A DNA stretch of 64,000 bases from Malurus cyaneus samueli (GCA_009741485.1 CM019218.1:34968387-35032386), one strand, 5' to 3'; shown: positions 11,024 to 26,345, counted from the first letter of the stretch. The notes: generated from the sequence alone by a model not told the origin. Translations and numbers: made by a program.

Positions 11024-14000
11024 CCCTAAACAGCAGCAAGAATGTTTACTTTGGCCTAGAACCTTTGGGAAAGAGAAAAAAAAAGCAATCATAGCCTTGT
11101 TACTCCTGAAACTAGTTTTCCCAGGTTTCAGGAAAAGAAGGAGCTAGTTCCTCTTTAGCAGTATACACCGTGCTTCTCCAAAGCAAGCATTCCTATGTTA
11201 GTGTGGGGTGAGCAGCAGTGCCAGAGCTGCCTGTTTTTCAGGATAGTGATGAATCACCTTAGCGCCAGAGGAACCAGCGACAGGGCTGGCATGACACATA
11301 GCTGTGGCTTGTGTGTCAGGCACTTATTTACCTCCATAAACTGAGGGCGCATACTGGGCCTTACCAAAAGTTGTACCACCACATCGTCCAACAGCTTGGC
11401 ACTTCTTTCCTCTCCACAATGAGCAGACAGAAGAATCTAAAAATTAAACTGTCCTCTTTTCCAGAAGGTTCCAATAAAGATTAAAGCTACTGGAATTGGA
11501 GATGAAGTTCAAAAAATGCCACAGGCTTTTTAAAGCAATTTAAATCAGTACTGTTCACCTGATATTCACAAAGCCACATCCACATGCATCACCAGGGGTC
11601 TTACTCACTTCTGTTTGATGAATCCAATTCTTACAACATTTACAAATCCCCTCCAGATGTGAACACTTACCATAGAAACATGCAGTCAGCCTTGTTTTGA
11701 ACAGGGAAATGCAGTAGCTGCATTGTCAAAGCTTCCGTATTAAACCTCTGGGATCAGGAAAGATATAGGAAATAGGTTATTTGCATTTGTTTGCTGCATC
11801 CAAAGGGAACACACTTCCATTGTTAAATGTATTAACTCATAGGGTTAAATACAGTCCTGAGCAAAGAGAACTAACAGTGACAAAGAACATACCACTATGT
11901 TAAAGAGAACAACTGTAAAATCCATGGGATAAAGTACTGTAAGGACACCTGACTGAAAAGCAAGTCTAGGACAAGGTGATAGTTTGGGGGATTCTTCTGC
12001 AGGATAGAACTTGAGCTGATTCTGTCCTATTCCACATTCAGTCTGTCCATCCCATGACTGCTAGAGCTCTGACTGTTGTCAGCTGTGTTGGGAGATTTTG
12101 CAGTGTGCCCAGTTCACAGATGGGAATGACAAACTTGATGGAGGCATAACAAACTTGATTTGTATTTGAATTATATGAGGGGAAAAAAATCCATATATCT
12201 AAGGAGCATTTTAATGTACCATCAATATCCTACCAGTGGCCTGGTAGTTGGCTGAGAAGTCCTTTAAGAAAATCCAGCAGTATCATTTTGACTTTTGAAT
12301 TGTACACCAGAGTGATCTGCTGCATATTGGGTTTTGCTGAGTTCCCCTGTCCCATTATCACTTCAAGCTGGTGGGCAGTTTTGACCCCCCTGGCAGGAGC
12401 TGGCCTCAATTTCTCTGGTCATCCTGTCCCTCTCTCATATTCCAGATTACTGACAAAGTTCTTCCCAGCACTAGTACATAAAACATTTCTCTATAAAGAA
12501 TCAGAATTACAATTTCAGAGATTTTTTTTTAATTGGTTAAAGATGGATATAGTGAGCAGAGACTGAGGAGACATTATAGGATTGTAGCAGGAGCTTAGGA
12601 AATTTTGTCTTTCCTCCCTTCAGGGTAGTAAAGAAGCTCAAACACTTCCTACTAGTTTAGCTTGAGGGATGAACAAATTGGATACTGAACTTATATAGAA
12701 ACAAGTGTAATAATCTTAGCTCAGACTTGTGTAAACTCCTTTTGCTTGAGCCCACAGCATCCAAACCTAGGAGCTCATCTGAGTGCCAGGCTGTGATGAA
12801 CTAGATTGGCTCATCTTTTGGTACAGTTTAACTCCTTGCTCTTTGCTCCCCATGGCCTCACTGTGCTGCCCAGACACTAGAGGGGCATTTTGAGGGGTCA
12901 CGTGGATGTCCACATCAGCAGCTTTAAGGTGAGACACCGATGGAGGAGGCATGGGCTCACAAGGCCTGGGTTGGGAACCTCAGCCCTGGCTGTGAAAGTC
13001 AGCATCTTATCTGGGCTGATGTAATGTTGTCATTTAGCTTCACTTCAGGAAGTGATTTAATTTCAGTTCCAGTACAAAAAGAAGAAAAATAGGTTTATAG
13101 CTAAAATTTTAAAACAGGTCTGAGAAAAAACCTGAGGAACTGATTGATACAAGTAGATAGACAAAGAGTCCATAGACAGAAATGTGGAAGACAAACAGAA
13201 ATTTTAATTCAAAGGTAGAAAGCAAATCTGATTAGCTTCCTAAGTAGGGAAGGATAACTGTTTAGGGAAGTAACCAGCTGTTTTCAACAACAGTTTAAAA
13301 AATAATAGAGAGCTCAAAAAGGATGGAAAAGGAATAATGCAACCAAGAAACTTCTGGTTTGGCACTTTGCTATGTAATGAAGCAAGAGCTGCAGAAGTTA
13401 GGGACAACTTGCACATTTGCAAAGAGTTTAAAACCCAGTAAAAAGCTTTCTAGTCAAATAAAAAGAGGATCAAGATAGAAGTGAGATTACAGGCAGGGGT
13501 ATGACTGTCAAGACCAAAAGATCTCTTAGATGCAAACCAATAAAATCAGGGTGGTGATTGCTGTGAGGCCTTTAAAATAATTACCTGAAGGTAATTGCAT
13601 CTGAAGGAAAAGCACTGTTCTTAGAACTTCTGATGCTTGTGTCAAGGGAGGTAAAACAAGAGACTCAAACCAAGAGTTTATTAGCAAAGAATGTAAATAT
13701 ATAAGTGGGACTGGTACCACACAACTGGAAAATAGTAAGTGGTGCCTGTATTTGAGACGTGAAAAATTAATCCAAATTTAGCAAACTAAAGCCCTGTTAT
13801 TGAAACTGAATTCACACAAAGGCGTATGAGCACTAACTGGACATGAGTGGCTTAGTTGAAGATTGAAAAGAATATTCTAACCTGCAGAGCATCAGGTTTT
13901 AAATTGCACCCCCCCCCCCACTCCTCCATATGAAGCGCCAATGACAGTAAAATGAATTCTTTGTGTAGATTTAACTGCAAGAGATATTATGTGAGATCGT

Positions 14001-17000
14001 TATCTCCATTACCTACTGCCTTTCCATCCAATACTCTTGTTTGATGAGCAGAAAGTTTTCATTTCAGGAGCATTAAGGAAGTAGCTGGAGTATAGCCAAG
14101 CTCCAGAATTTCCACAGATTTGTAATGTTGGAGAGGTTTCATCAGTTTGCAGTGATAAGGTTTAGTCCTGACGTGCTCGCAGCTGTTCTTACCCAGACTG
14201 TCACGGTGTCTTTGTAACAAACATTGCTTCTCTGTGGCTTAGATGCTATGGGTTCATTTTCTAGAACTCAGCAAACTAGAGTATGACCATAAAGACCTAA
14301 AGAAGCACAGACTGAGAGCTGTGAAATGTCTGATTGATATACAAATGGCAAAGCAAGGGCTGCAGAACAAATGTAAACCCTGAATCACCATCTCATCCCT
14401 TGACTACTGAGAAAAAAGCAACATTACAGATTCATCTAGAATTTTGAAGGGTAGAAGGAAGTTGAAATTCATGTTCTACTTACCAGCAGAGAAGTGAGCT
14501 ATAAAATCAGCCACCAAGCTTTAAGGACCACGAGTAGCCAGCATGCTTTCTGAAGAGAGGAAGCAGCAAGCTGCCAAGTGTAATAAAGGCACAAGAGATT
14601 TCTGCTTGGGAACAAAGCCATAAACCACACAGCTGAAGAGATGGGAGAAAGGCCTATAAAGAGAGAGTAAGGGCAAAGTCTGCAATGAGACTCACTGCAC
14701 AAAAGAAGAACAAAGTCCTTCCTCTGCCAGGCATCTGGTAACCCCAGCATCCCCCACTGTAAGGAAAGCAGCCAGTCTCCCAGCAGCCCTGCCCCTCTTT
14801 GCAATGGCTGGAGGGAAGGATTTGTACCTGGAACAGTCACTAATGGTCTTCATCTGAGAGAAGAAGGAAACCCACCTGCTACCCACACATCCAAGTCCTT
14901 ATCTAGGTGAAAAAAAGTGTAGGATCAGTGCTTTTGTTTAGACTCCTGATTACTTTAGGGTAGGACACGATATGTGTGTTGACTATACAATCAAAGTAAT
15001 TACACAACCACTCAATGAGTGGGATTTATGGATCAGTGGGGGCAAAGAGTGATAAGTAGCTATCTTGATAAGAACTTCCTCCTTCACTGCACCCCTTCTC
15101 CTTTACAGTTTTAATGTGTTGGTATGATTCACTTATGCTATAGTTCACTCTTTTGAACATTTCCGTTGCAAGCAAATTACCTACCTAATGTGATGCTTAC
15201 TGCAGAGATAGACAGATGCTTTATGCTGTTGTATCAGTAAATGAGATTTATTTATTTCTAGAATGACTACAAGTCTCATTGCTGTAACCAAAAAAACCAA
15301 ATAGTCCTGAGACTTTGGCTCATACCAAACAGGTTGTTGTTAGTGACAAGTACTGAAAGGTTTTGCATTAAATGTGGCCATGTTGGGCAGTCTTTTGTTC
15401 TGATGTAACAACTATGTCTCCGTCTGAAGGAAATTTGTGGTCCTGCTGAAAATATTTATATTTTATTATCTTTGGCACATACATTGAAAACTGTTTGTGG
15501 CTTGAAAAATAGGTGTAGATGTGTACAAGCAAGCATGTTTGGTTTTGTGGTATTAATAGGACAGATTCTGTCTCAACAGTAACTCCACTCCTTTTGTGAT
15601 TTCCTAAGTCATGTCCACTTAGGTTTTGGGCCCCTAGTTCTCAGCTGTCTCAAAATAAAACCGTGTTTCTTTGTCCTTTTATTTGGTAATCTAGATCTGC
15701 AGTTTCCTTTTCTGAACCTTCTTGTGATTTGCCCAGCAGATCCAAAGACCTGTCCTTCCTAATTACAGGTGCTCTTCCTGAAGGTGAGGAGCAGAACTTG
15801 CCAATGATCCCCACCTTTCTCAAAGCCCAATGCTATTTATTTAGAACAAAATGTTATGGAAAAAAGCTACTTAATAAGCCAAGAAATGACTCACACACCT
15901 GCTAAGTGTTGCCTGTCTTCCTTGTGGTGCCCTGGCAAATATGATAAGCAAGATCTGCCAGCTCTTTAATTCAGAGAGAGCATCTGTGTATCAGCTCGTG
16001 CTGTCTCTGCCCCAGAAGACAAAAATGAGTGCCAGGATAACAGGCATGAGAACTTGTGTGAAGACACGCAGGTTCCACAGAAACATTTCTCATTCAGCCT
16101 GGAGCACAAATGCATAAGTAGCATGTGCTGCCCAGCAGTTGGTCCACACCATCCTTTCCATCCTCTGGGCCAGCAGTCAGTTCTGGAGCATCTCTCCAAA
16201 GCTGGGGAGTCTCCTGCCTGGAACCTGGGGTCAATCATGCTGCTCTCTGAGGTCAAGTGCCTGCCACCTTCTTGCATATGGGAACAGTAAAAATTTGCAT
16301 AGTTGGATGGCAGAGAATACTGAAAAGTGATCAGCAGCTGTTGGATTTTCTGTATGGCCAATGATGGGCATTGTCCTCCTAAGCTCAACCACATGCAAAA
16401 TCAAAACAGGAAAAGCATCTGCCTGGACAGAGCTGTTGTGTGTGTTGGTTGTGACCAATCCTGGGTTGTCCTGGTGCATTCCATGCTTCCTAACCTTTGT
16501 GGCAGTTTGCTGTAGGAGCATTTGAAAGCTCAGTGTTATCATGTCCATCATGGGGGTATCTTAAAACTACTGTAGATTATGAAGATAAAATTATTTCAAC
16601 ATTAAACCTCTTTCTGTTGAGTTTTTAGGAGATACGATGCTTCCAAGCCCTCTGGAATGAGAGGTCAGAAAGGGCAGCTGGAGCCCATGTGGGAACAGAA
16701 TTTTTCTAGTGAAAGAAGATGGATCCTGTTTGGAAAGGAAGTCATGATTTTTGTGGTCTGTTACCACACTGGCAATGGCTCTGGTCACAGCCTCTTGGAA
16801 ATCTGATTTGGCTTTACAAAAACCTCAGCAATATGTGTGTCTTACTGTGCTCTTTTTGGGGAGGGAAGGTTCCCTTTCTGCCTGTATGAAACACTAGGGC
16901 CATGTAGCAGAAGGATTGTGCTGTCGTGCACTAAGATGGAAACAGAAGGCTTCTGAGAACATACTGCATCAAGTCATAGGCTGTGGTGGTAACAGAAGGT

Positions 17001-20000
17001 AGGTACGAGGAACACCAGTGTCCAGGCTTCAGGCAGTTGACTGCCCAGCCAAAACTGCTTGGTGTAGTGGCTGCAAAGAGAGAGGCTGATCAACAGGGTG
17101 AGTCAGAGCATTAGCGTAAATTGAGGTGAATTCCCTGTGGCTGCACTGCATGTAAGGGGGTGTGTCTGGGGGAAGCTGACTCCAGGCACGTATAAGACTG
17201 GGAGCCACTAGGCTGATTCACTTGTGCTGCTTGTGACACATGGCTCTGTGCGTGCAGAGCCTGGACTGCACGGCTCTACCAGCTGGGCTTACAGTGACCA
17301 CTGCTGTTTCTGCCTGGCTTTGTGTCATCTAGACCTGCCTATGCCGGCAGGCACTGACTTTGCCCCTTTCTCCAGGCAGAAACAAGAAGTCAGTACCCAG
17401 AAACTGTGTCTTTGCTTTTTTCCTTTGGGCATAAGTCGCAGGTGCGATTTGTGTGCAACGGCAGCTGTGTTGCCGTGCTGTGTCAGAATGCCTGAGCAAA
17501 CAGAGCTCCTGCAGCCTGTCCCTGAACCAATTATAGCTTCCCTGCTCCTAGTGCGTGTGTGAGAAGGTTTCTGCCAGCCTTTTGATGGAATGCATGGCAA
17601 GCAAGGGTAACTCGACAGCTTTTGTAGGTGCAGAGAAGATGTTTCTGCTGCACCTTCTTGCTGTGTAAGCAGTGTGTGGGAAGTGTTGACAGTGCAGTTC
17701 CGTGGGCCTTGCTCCGAACTGGGAGGCAACAGGAAAGTGACTCACGAGGCATTGCATCCCCTTCTGTGCAGGGAATATGGTCACTTGAAGAACAGGCACT
17801 TCTATTCTGAAAGAACAGAATAAGTTGATGCTTAACTTATTACACTGGACTGCACAGAAGCTGTGGGACTGACAGCAAAATGATATAGGCTGACAGTGAC
17901 CAAGCTCTTGGCTCGTTAAGATCACGACTGAAGTCATCTGAGCTCCTCTTAGGAGTTCCTCAGCTATCAGTGACCTGTAGGCACCAGCAAATAGAGTTCT
18001 GCTCCGTCCAGAGCTGTCATAGTTTGCCAGGGTTTTAATAGCTGTGGCCAAAAACAGCATCCAGTGTTGACAGAACAAGGTATTTACTGTTAACCTGTCC
18101 TCATGTCTGCTTGTGTAACTTCTCTGTGCATGTAACTGCAGTGTCAGCCTGAACCTTTTCCTGCACTCACCATGTCCTGATGTTGCTGCTCTCTTGGCTG
18201 ACCCCGACCAATCGATATTCCCTATGAGACTGCTCTTCTCTGTCTGCTCTGATTCTGGTATTGATCCTGTTCTGGCACTAATCTTTTCCAGCTCTGCCAT
18301 GAGCTGGTCTCATCTTTCCATGTGGTTTCCACATCTCCACTGCAGATTTTAATTCTTCTCATGTTCCTAACCTTGTCTTATCTGAAACCCTGCTACATGC
18401 TGAGATTTTTAGAGCTAATGTGAAAGCAGAAGCTCAGGTGAGTCCTGCTGAATTCAGTAACTTTATCTATTAATGCCAAGGCCAAAGATTTCCTTGTAAT
18501 TCTTCCCATTTTATTGTCAGCTCTCAGCAGCTCTTTGGTAGTTTGAGGTGCTGTAGTATCTTCCCAGTGACGAATATTCTGCCTACTTATGTCTGCCTGT
18601 ATGTGGAAACAGTATCATTGTCACCAAAGCAGAATGGAAATGCAGTTTATCTGCTTTGGCTGGAGAAAAGAATAGTGTAGGGTGCAGGGCTACATGCATC
18701 TGTTCGCATTTGGCTCTTGAAAAACAATGGGACTTTTTTGAGAGGAGGTGGAAAAGAGGGAGAAGTGAGATTGATGTGGCTTATGTGCTTCTTAGAAGTA
18801 ATCTACTTAAATGAATACAATCTGAATTCTACCTGCATCCCTGTACAAGATTTGTAGTACTTGTTCCTCCAAAGACAGTTGAAACAACACAGAATAACGG
18901 GTGATGTAGTTTGGTTGAATCTGGATCCAGATTTTACCAGGGCACCCTCCCTGTTTAATGGCCAGTGTGAAAGCTGGCAGTGAGCTGTACACTGCTGACT
19001 GTGGGGAATCTTCTCCTGAGGCAGACGACATCTGCAGATGCTCTGGTCGCATGGACGCTGCAAGCTGATGACTGGTGTGTCAGTGGAATATCAAAATCAT
19101 AACTGGAGTGATTGGTACGTTACGTAATGAATGGACTGGAATGCTGTACACAAGCAGAGGCACCGTCACCACCTGTTTACTAACTCTGATCTTACCCATA
19201 GCCCGAGGTTACATCAGGCTAAAGAGCACACAGACAGATTCTCATGAGGTGGGAACACTGTACTGGCGCCAGGACAACAGCTGACAGTGTCAGCTTTTTT
19301 TGATAGGTATTTCCCTCCCCTCATTTCAAGGAAAAGCCTCAAAATGTTCCCTTGATGGTATCCTCAGTATAAGATTTCAGGACTCTCAGCTAACACGTGT
19401 ATTTCAAATCCTCAGAGACGTGTATGTGCCACCTTGGTACAGATTTCCTTTCTGTTTAGGAAAACTTTGTCCTGTTATCTGTATGTTTTGGATAGAAACT
19501 AATTCCTTGAGTACATTTTTTCAGTGAGAAAATAAATAAGCTCTTAACGCAGAGCCTCCAGACAATTATAACAAAGTGGCTGTGCAGCTGCTTGTATTCC
19601 AGTTTCTGATGAATGTGGCATTGCTATCAGCAGTGCTGGCACGTGGATAACCTATTCTTAATTTTGTGGTTTACACATACATGTCATGTTGTGGAGTGGT
19701 TTCCGATATATTCTAATCTTTTCGAGTTAAGTCCCCTTTTAGGAAATCTGTGTCAGCTAGGATAGAAAGGCTGTTGCCTTTTAGTCTTTAAGAGGTTCAT
19801 GATTCTTTAAGATAGTAATTTTCTCTTTTTAAAATCGCCCTCTAATCTCAACCTCCAATCCCACAGTGCTTGGCTATAATGTGCCAAGACCCCAGCCTAG
19901 CAGCAGGTAGCTTGCAGCATCAGCTGGAGCACCTGGGCACTGTCTGGAGGAGAGAGGCTTCATGCAGAGGCGGATGCAGGGTGAAAGGACAGTAGTGTTG

Positions 20001-22199
20001 TTCTCTCTAGGCTCCTGGTTCGTTGAAGCTTATTCCTAATGTCTGTCACTGCAGGCTAATGCCAGACCCTTTATCTTTATTCCACGTGACACTGCCTCAA
20101 AACTGTGGAATGGGCAGTCACAGTGCTGCCCTCATAGATGGACCATCTTCATGTATAATGTTATGATCAGACCCTGTTATGTTTTAAAGCTTAGACAAGA
20201 AAATAAGGATCAGAGGTTCCTGATTGAAGATTGATAAGAATGTGTTTAAATCACTTGATGCTGAACTTAATCATGTGCTTAAGATTAGGCAATTAGTGAT
20301 TCCTTTAATTTGAGTCTGAGCCTATGTATAACAGATGTCTTCGGAGTCAGAGGTAGGAAGAATTCCTCCAAATCTGCCAGTGCCTTTTCTCTCCAATCCT
20401 GAAGATGGCTGTGGTGATCAAACTATTGCTCAAGGACTGTTTCATGCTGCCTCTCAAGCTGAAGCATCCTCACCTATTCTTCTTTCTGCTATCCCCTACT
20501 CCATTACCTTCTGTGCTGAAATGGGAGCCTATAGCAGGAAGTGTCCTCGAAGGAAGCCTGTGAGTAGCTGCTGTCTTCTAGATCCAGCTGGTGGTGGGAA
20601 AGCCCCAGCTTTTTCTTGCTGCTTCTCCAGACCTGCTGGCAGAGTTGTGTGTATGTTTTAGCCTAAATGAGCAGGACAAACAAACTGCTCTTCAGCAGGT
20701 TAAGATGATGTCTGATGGCACAGAGTGTACATTCACCTCCAAGCATGCCTCTTGTCCCTTAGCAACCTCAGTGCATGGGCTTTGCAAAATTTTCCCTGCC
20801 CTGTACTGCAAAGCATCACAGTACACCCTTAGGATTTTTTAGCCCTTGGATTTCCATGGGTGAGCAGACAAAGTGAAGGGGAGCAGATGAAGGGGAGCAG
20901 ACAACTATTGTGTGTCAAGGGCTTGGCTATGAAAGAGCAGTTCTGGATGTATTCTCAGATAGGCAGGTTAAATGCAGCAGCAGAAAGGATTTGGATTTTG
21001 CTCCAAGGTGATGGAAAGGCACCAGGCGGTGATGAGTGTAGCTGAAGAGGGCTCCATTCATCTCACAAAACCCATCCACTGCATTTCTTTGCAGTCAAGC
21101 AATACAAACATGAGAGACCGAAGCTGAGCCAAGAACTGTCTCTTCTTCCCTTCAAGCCAGGGTGATTTGGTGCATGTTTAACATAAATATAATTTTGCCA
21201 TTGGTCTTCTTTCAAACATCAGCAGGTGTGAGATCTTTTAGTTCTGTCATAACATGGGGTTCTGCACCAAAGAAAAGTCAAAACTAGATTCCATATCATC
21301 CTCTTTGGAGCCTTGAGCCTTAGAGGTAACCCCTCAGACAAATTTCAGCCACTTTCCTGGAACAGAACTGGCTTATTTTCCTTGAGCTATTTTTGGCTGT
21401 TCTTTAGATATATATGTGGTAGAGGAAGATAATGAGAGCAATTAAAGAGGAATTGCAAGATGCTGTGCTGGAGGTCATGGAAAGAAGGTGTCATGACATG
21501 ATTGTGCAATAGCTTCACGTTTTATGTATTGCTCATGGAGGAACGTGCCGTGAGAGGACTCAGTACCTGAGTGGAAGGGTCATTGTGGCATGTTACAGCA
21601 TCGGTGATATATGCAAAAAAGGTTGCATCATAAAGCTGCACATCAGCATTAAAGAAGAGCCTTTAAGTGAGAGAAATTCATATGGGAAGGCCAGCTGGTG
21701 GCTACATGTGGCTTTTCCCAGAAGACATTAGATCAAAACAGCTACAAGCTGAAACCCTGAGTTTTTCTGTGTTTGTTGAGAACATAGTGCACTGGGTTTG
21801 AAAACAATTGATTTCATGCTTTGTGACCAGGCTAGTCAAAAAACAGCTACAAATGGGAAACTGAGAAACAAAGGCAAGGCAGGAAACAGAGCTGAGCTTT
21901 CAATATGACCCTTTAAATTGGAAAAGCTATAAAAGGTTGGCATAGATTTCATAAACAAGGGAGTTAGGGAACAACACGGTTAGAAAGCATCATTGTTTTC
22001 TGTCAAATTTTTATTGACAAAGCTTTTTCCTGGTATGTTGCCTCTGTATGAGAGATACTAAAGCAGCAGCTTAGATACTGTTATTTGACAAATACTTAAA
22101 AAAACTAAGCAGGCAAATTCCTCTTCCCATGCAGGTTTTTTTTCCTCTACTGATCTCTCATTCTTCTCATCTCCAAGAGCCCTAAGCAGGACCACTCAC
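10101..22199. other. Intergenic, no supported gene
   Basis: Apart from the (TAA)n repeat and a C10 run near 13909-13919, I see no exon-like block, RNA gene or mobile element. A 250-codon frame on the minus strand at 17548-18300 has no recognisable domain and is treated as a finding, not a gene. Confidence 0.55.
10979..11022. repeat. (TAA)n microsatellite
   Basis: About 14 copies of TAA/ATA, nearly perfect. Confidence 0.97.
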
Positions 22200-22300
22200 A
22201 ATCACAGAATATTCTGGTTTGAAAGGAACCCACAGGATCATCGGAGTTCAATTCCTTGCCCTGCACAGGACAGCCTCAAGAGTCACCTCATGTGCCTCTT
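22200..22300 (-). mobile_element. CR1 LINE 3' end fragment
   Basis: The plus strand reads 'atcacagaatattctgg', then 'gaaaggaacccacaggatca' and 'ccctgcacaggacag', which is the reverse complement of the CR1 3' terminus. Only the last ~100 bases remain. Confidence 0.85.
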
Positions 22301-24593
22301 AGCAAGCTCTAATCTGCATATGGAGGGATGATGTGAAAGAAAGATGCTGATAACCATGACTTTATTTATTAGAAATTATTCTGTGGCTATAGTAGACCAC
22401 ACGTATAAACAAAGCTTGTATTGACCTTGCTCTTTTCACTGCTCTAGCCTGCGCATACCTCTTGCCTGAGCAGGCTCAGAAGTTGCATCAGTGTCCTCTA
22501 GTAATGCACAGAACTCTTCTTACACCAGTTAATTGAGTCTAACTATCCCTCATGGAGGCAGATGAGTGAGTACTAGCCCCACTTTACAGCTAGGAAGTGT
22601 GGGAGGGGAAAGTGGCTTGACCCAAGTTTAATTGGCAGCCAGTGTAAGCAGTGTCAAATACCTTGTTTGCCTGCACCCAAGCTGTGTGCATACAGAAATG
22701 GTGAAGTCCCTTGCAGAACATGGCAGAGGAATTAAGTGTTGGGCTATCCTTTCTGAGTTAGGTATTATATTGCTTGTTGGGTGCTGGGTAATGTGTTTAG
22801 AAAGGCATGAGGGGGGCAGGCTCAGGGGCACAAGTTGCATCGCCAAGCAGAATGACAATACAAGTGACATGGTGACAACAGGCTTGCACTGGCCTGCTGG
22901 GCACTGGCAGCAGGACAGCCTGGGTAGTCTGATGGCAGAAGGGATGCTGGCCTCATTTTAACTGCTCAGTCTGGCTGCATCAGTGCCCTGGTTGGTATTT
23001 CCTTCCTTCTCCTCTAAAGAAAAGACAAGATAATTTGAAGGAAAAAGCCAAGACTTTGCCCTCTGGAGGAATTCCAGGGTTGCAGATGGACCGGGCTGTT
23101 CGCAGTGCTGCTGGAAAGCAATTACATTTGCAGTTCAGAGGAGGAGGGAGAGTCACTGAACTGACAGCAGGGATAAGAAGGTAGCTCATTAGCACATCAT
23201 CTTTTCTGCACCCTTCTGTGTGGGAGCAGATCTCCATATGATGACATTCAGAGTCTGGCAAGAATGTCACCCTGGAACTAGTAGGAATTTTTCTGCAAGG
23301 AAGTGTGAGCAAGGAGGTTTAAAGAGATCAAAAGTGAGTTCCTCTGTGGACCAAAGAGCATAAAAGTTCTTCCTTCAGAGTTGTTCTCCAACTTTTCTGT
23401 CAGCTGCTGACCTGGAATATGAAGACAAAGTGTGGAAAGTAATGAAGAATTTATGAAAACCAAAAAAATACAAAAAAAAAACAACAAAAAAACCCTAAAC
23501 AACCAACCAAAACAGAACTAAACCCCCACCCCTTCTGCTTTTCTTGGTCCAGCCTTGGAGTGCTTGCTAAGAAGTACCTATCTATTGCACTGTATCTATG
23601 GTAAATCATAGCTGGGAAAGATCATATCTCCCTTTGCTTTGTAAACATCCTCTATGGTGGATGAATTTTTAACTGAACATTAGAATTAGAGAGCTGATCA
23701 TGTAGTGAGCAGTTACTTGAGCTTGGAGGATTACAGTAGAAGCCATGCAAAAAATCTCTTTATGGCATTCAAAACAATTTGGAGAGCAAGTCTGTGTCAG
23801 TGACAGTTGCCTGTTGGAAACCCCACAGTACACTGGTAATAAAGATATAATATACTTAATTATGACCTAAAGAATGAAGTCCTTACGGGCTTACTCAAAA
23901 GACTCATGTGACTGCTTACCAACACTCCCATCCCTTGAGCAGTCCTCAAGGTCCCGCAGGAAAATATCAGAAAAAGCATACTTTAGCTGTTCCCTAAAGG
24001 AACAGCTGAGAATGGGAAATGTGCATGTCTCACATCAGGCAAGCAAAAAGACTGTGCACTGAGACAGTCCTCAGTGGCAGACCTGTGTCTCCTTTTCATG
24101 GAGATATCTATGCTGCATATGAAAATATTAGAATGGAGAGCTTGAGTCCTTTTGTTGAGATATGGATGAAGGAGCAAAGAATGAACTCATGCCGAAAGCT
24201 TCTGAACCCAGAGGAATAACCAACCCTTATTTCCTGTTAATTCTTCGGTCTCCTCAGTATAAACCTTGTCCAGCTCAGGGTGGAGGGACTGGAGTGCCCA
24301 CAGGACCCACAGCGCCATGCTGTGGTAACACCTCTGTTTGGACAAACAGTCAGCTCCAGCAGTCTGGGTTTGCAGCCAAAAGGACGCTCTTCAGTAGTAC
24401 TCCTTCAGGATTCAGTTTGTGTCAGTGTAGGAGCTTTGCCATTTTCTTGGGCTCATCCCACAGCGTGCTAAGCGACACCAAGTGGAGGGCAGGACTGCAG
24501 AGGTGTTTGTCCAAGCAGAGGTAGACGGTGAGAAATCCTTTTCAAAGTAAATGTACACAGTGCAGATATTTGCCATGCCATTCTGATGCTTTT

Positions 24594-24640
24594 CCATAGA
24601 ATCTTAGAATGGTTTTGGTTGGAAGGCTTTGCAGCCTTCA
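24594..24640 (-). mobile_element. Very short CR1 3' end fragment
   Basis: 'catagaatcttagaatgg' followed by 'tttggttggaagg' on the plus strand matches the reverse complement of the CR1 terminal tail. Similarity ends after about 45 bases. Confidence 0.6.
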
Positions 24641-26345
24641 GGTTCAGCTATTTTCAGCCATTTCTTTGATAGTGGGCTGGGTAGAGATGCAACTTGCTGT
24701 CTCCCATACAATGTTGGCCTGTCTTTCTTTGCTGAAGAACTCCTCCTGGTGCTACAGCTGCAGCCCACCAATCCACCTCGTGGCCAGGGAGCACACCAGA
24801 GGAGGATCCTGGGGTGGGATTCTGGTACTGAGGGGAAACGATGCTGTTTGTTTCCTCACTGTGCCTTTTGCTCTGCAGTAATACGCCCTGTGTGGAGCTG
24901 CAGGCTGAAGCTGAAACATGAGCAGTGACTTTCAGAGAGACGCCCTTCCTGCCTCTGCACGCTGGCACCGAATTAATGTGTTTTACCTGATGTGCTGCAT
25001 CATGTGCCATGCGGCAGTAGGTCACTGAAGGCCAGGGTATAACTTCCTTGATCCCTGTGGGTTTCTCAGAGGGTAGAAGTTTTCCTCTTATAGCTTACAG
25101 AAGCCATTAACTTTGAGTCTCATTGAAAATGCCCAAGTTGCCTTCCCTTGGCTGTGGGGGAACATTCTGATACCTTGTCTGTACTGTGATGTGGGTTTTG
25201 GTGCCACATACCCTCTTCCCATGACTCCAACCTGATCTCTGAAAGCAGTATTTTGCTATGCCTCAGCGCACTTTCCATGGTCACTTGTGACCTTGCAGTT
25301 GGGATTCCAGACCTGTGCAAAACCTTTAAAAAATGTTTTGTTAAAAACCCCATTTTGATCAGGCATCTGCAAACTGTGACCATGCAATGACCTGTACCCC
25401 AAGTCTTAGTGAGGGATCCCTGCACCCACAAATCTCACTGACAATATTTACCGTTTGTTAGGCCCACTATTCTATTCCGCATTAACCAGAGTGCACAGGG
25501 ACAGAGCTCTGGTATGCCTTCAGTTCCAAGAGACCCACAGTTCTGCTCAGTTAAGGTGCCTTGTGACAGGCAGGTGTAGAGTGCCACCTCCCCTGAGCCC
25601 TGACAGCCGCAGCTGCGGGCTCGGGCTGTGCCGACTCTGCAGACCTCTGCTGGCTGAACAGGGCTGCTCAGGGATACTGCACTGCCGGCTGCCGACGGAC
25701 CGCCTGACTTGTGGAACCGGGGCAAACACTCCCTTTTCCTGCTGTTCTCCCTGCTCTCTGGTACACAGGAACATACTCAGCTTTCCAAAGACAAAATTCG
25801 AGTGCAATTGCTGGTACATGGTGAAGAGCTCCTTCTACATTAGCACTCTCACCACTCTCACATGTTGCCCGTTTGGATTCACCTGGCATGATCCATTCCT
25901 CTCCAACCCATTGCCACCAGTGTGCCCCACAGTTACTCGTGTTGGGACAGTCTGTTCTAAAGGAATGTACGGGAAGTGCCCTGCTACCACTGCCTGCTCG
26001 GATTTCTCATAAGAATGCTCAAATGGAATGCTCATAAAGCTTCATACTGCAAGGGGACCACTCGTAGTGGTACAGACTTATTGCCAGCTGTTTTGGTAAG
26101 AAAACACTCAGTACAAACATGCATGTTGTGTTCATTCAGGATCAGCCAAAGAAATCAGCTTTTGTTTTTTATGTTATAGATTAGTTATTGCCAATTTCAT
26201 GTCTTCGTTCTGCAGTTTAGAATGCTCAGGATCTTTCTAGTGTTGTATGTCTGAAACACCTGAATATTATGAAAGCTGCAGCAAAGGACAGTTCCTTCCT
26301 AAAATACTTTACAGTTTAAACAGACAAAAGGTGAAGGAACAGGCA

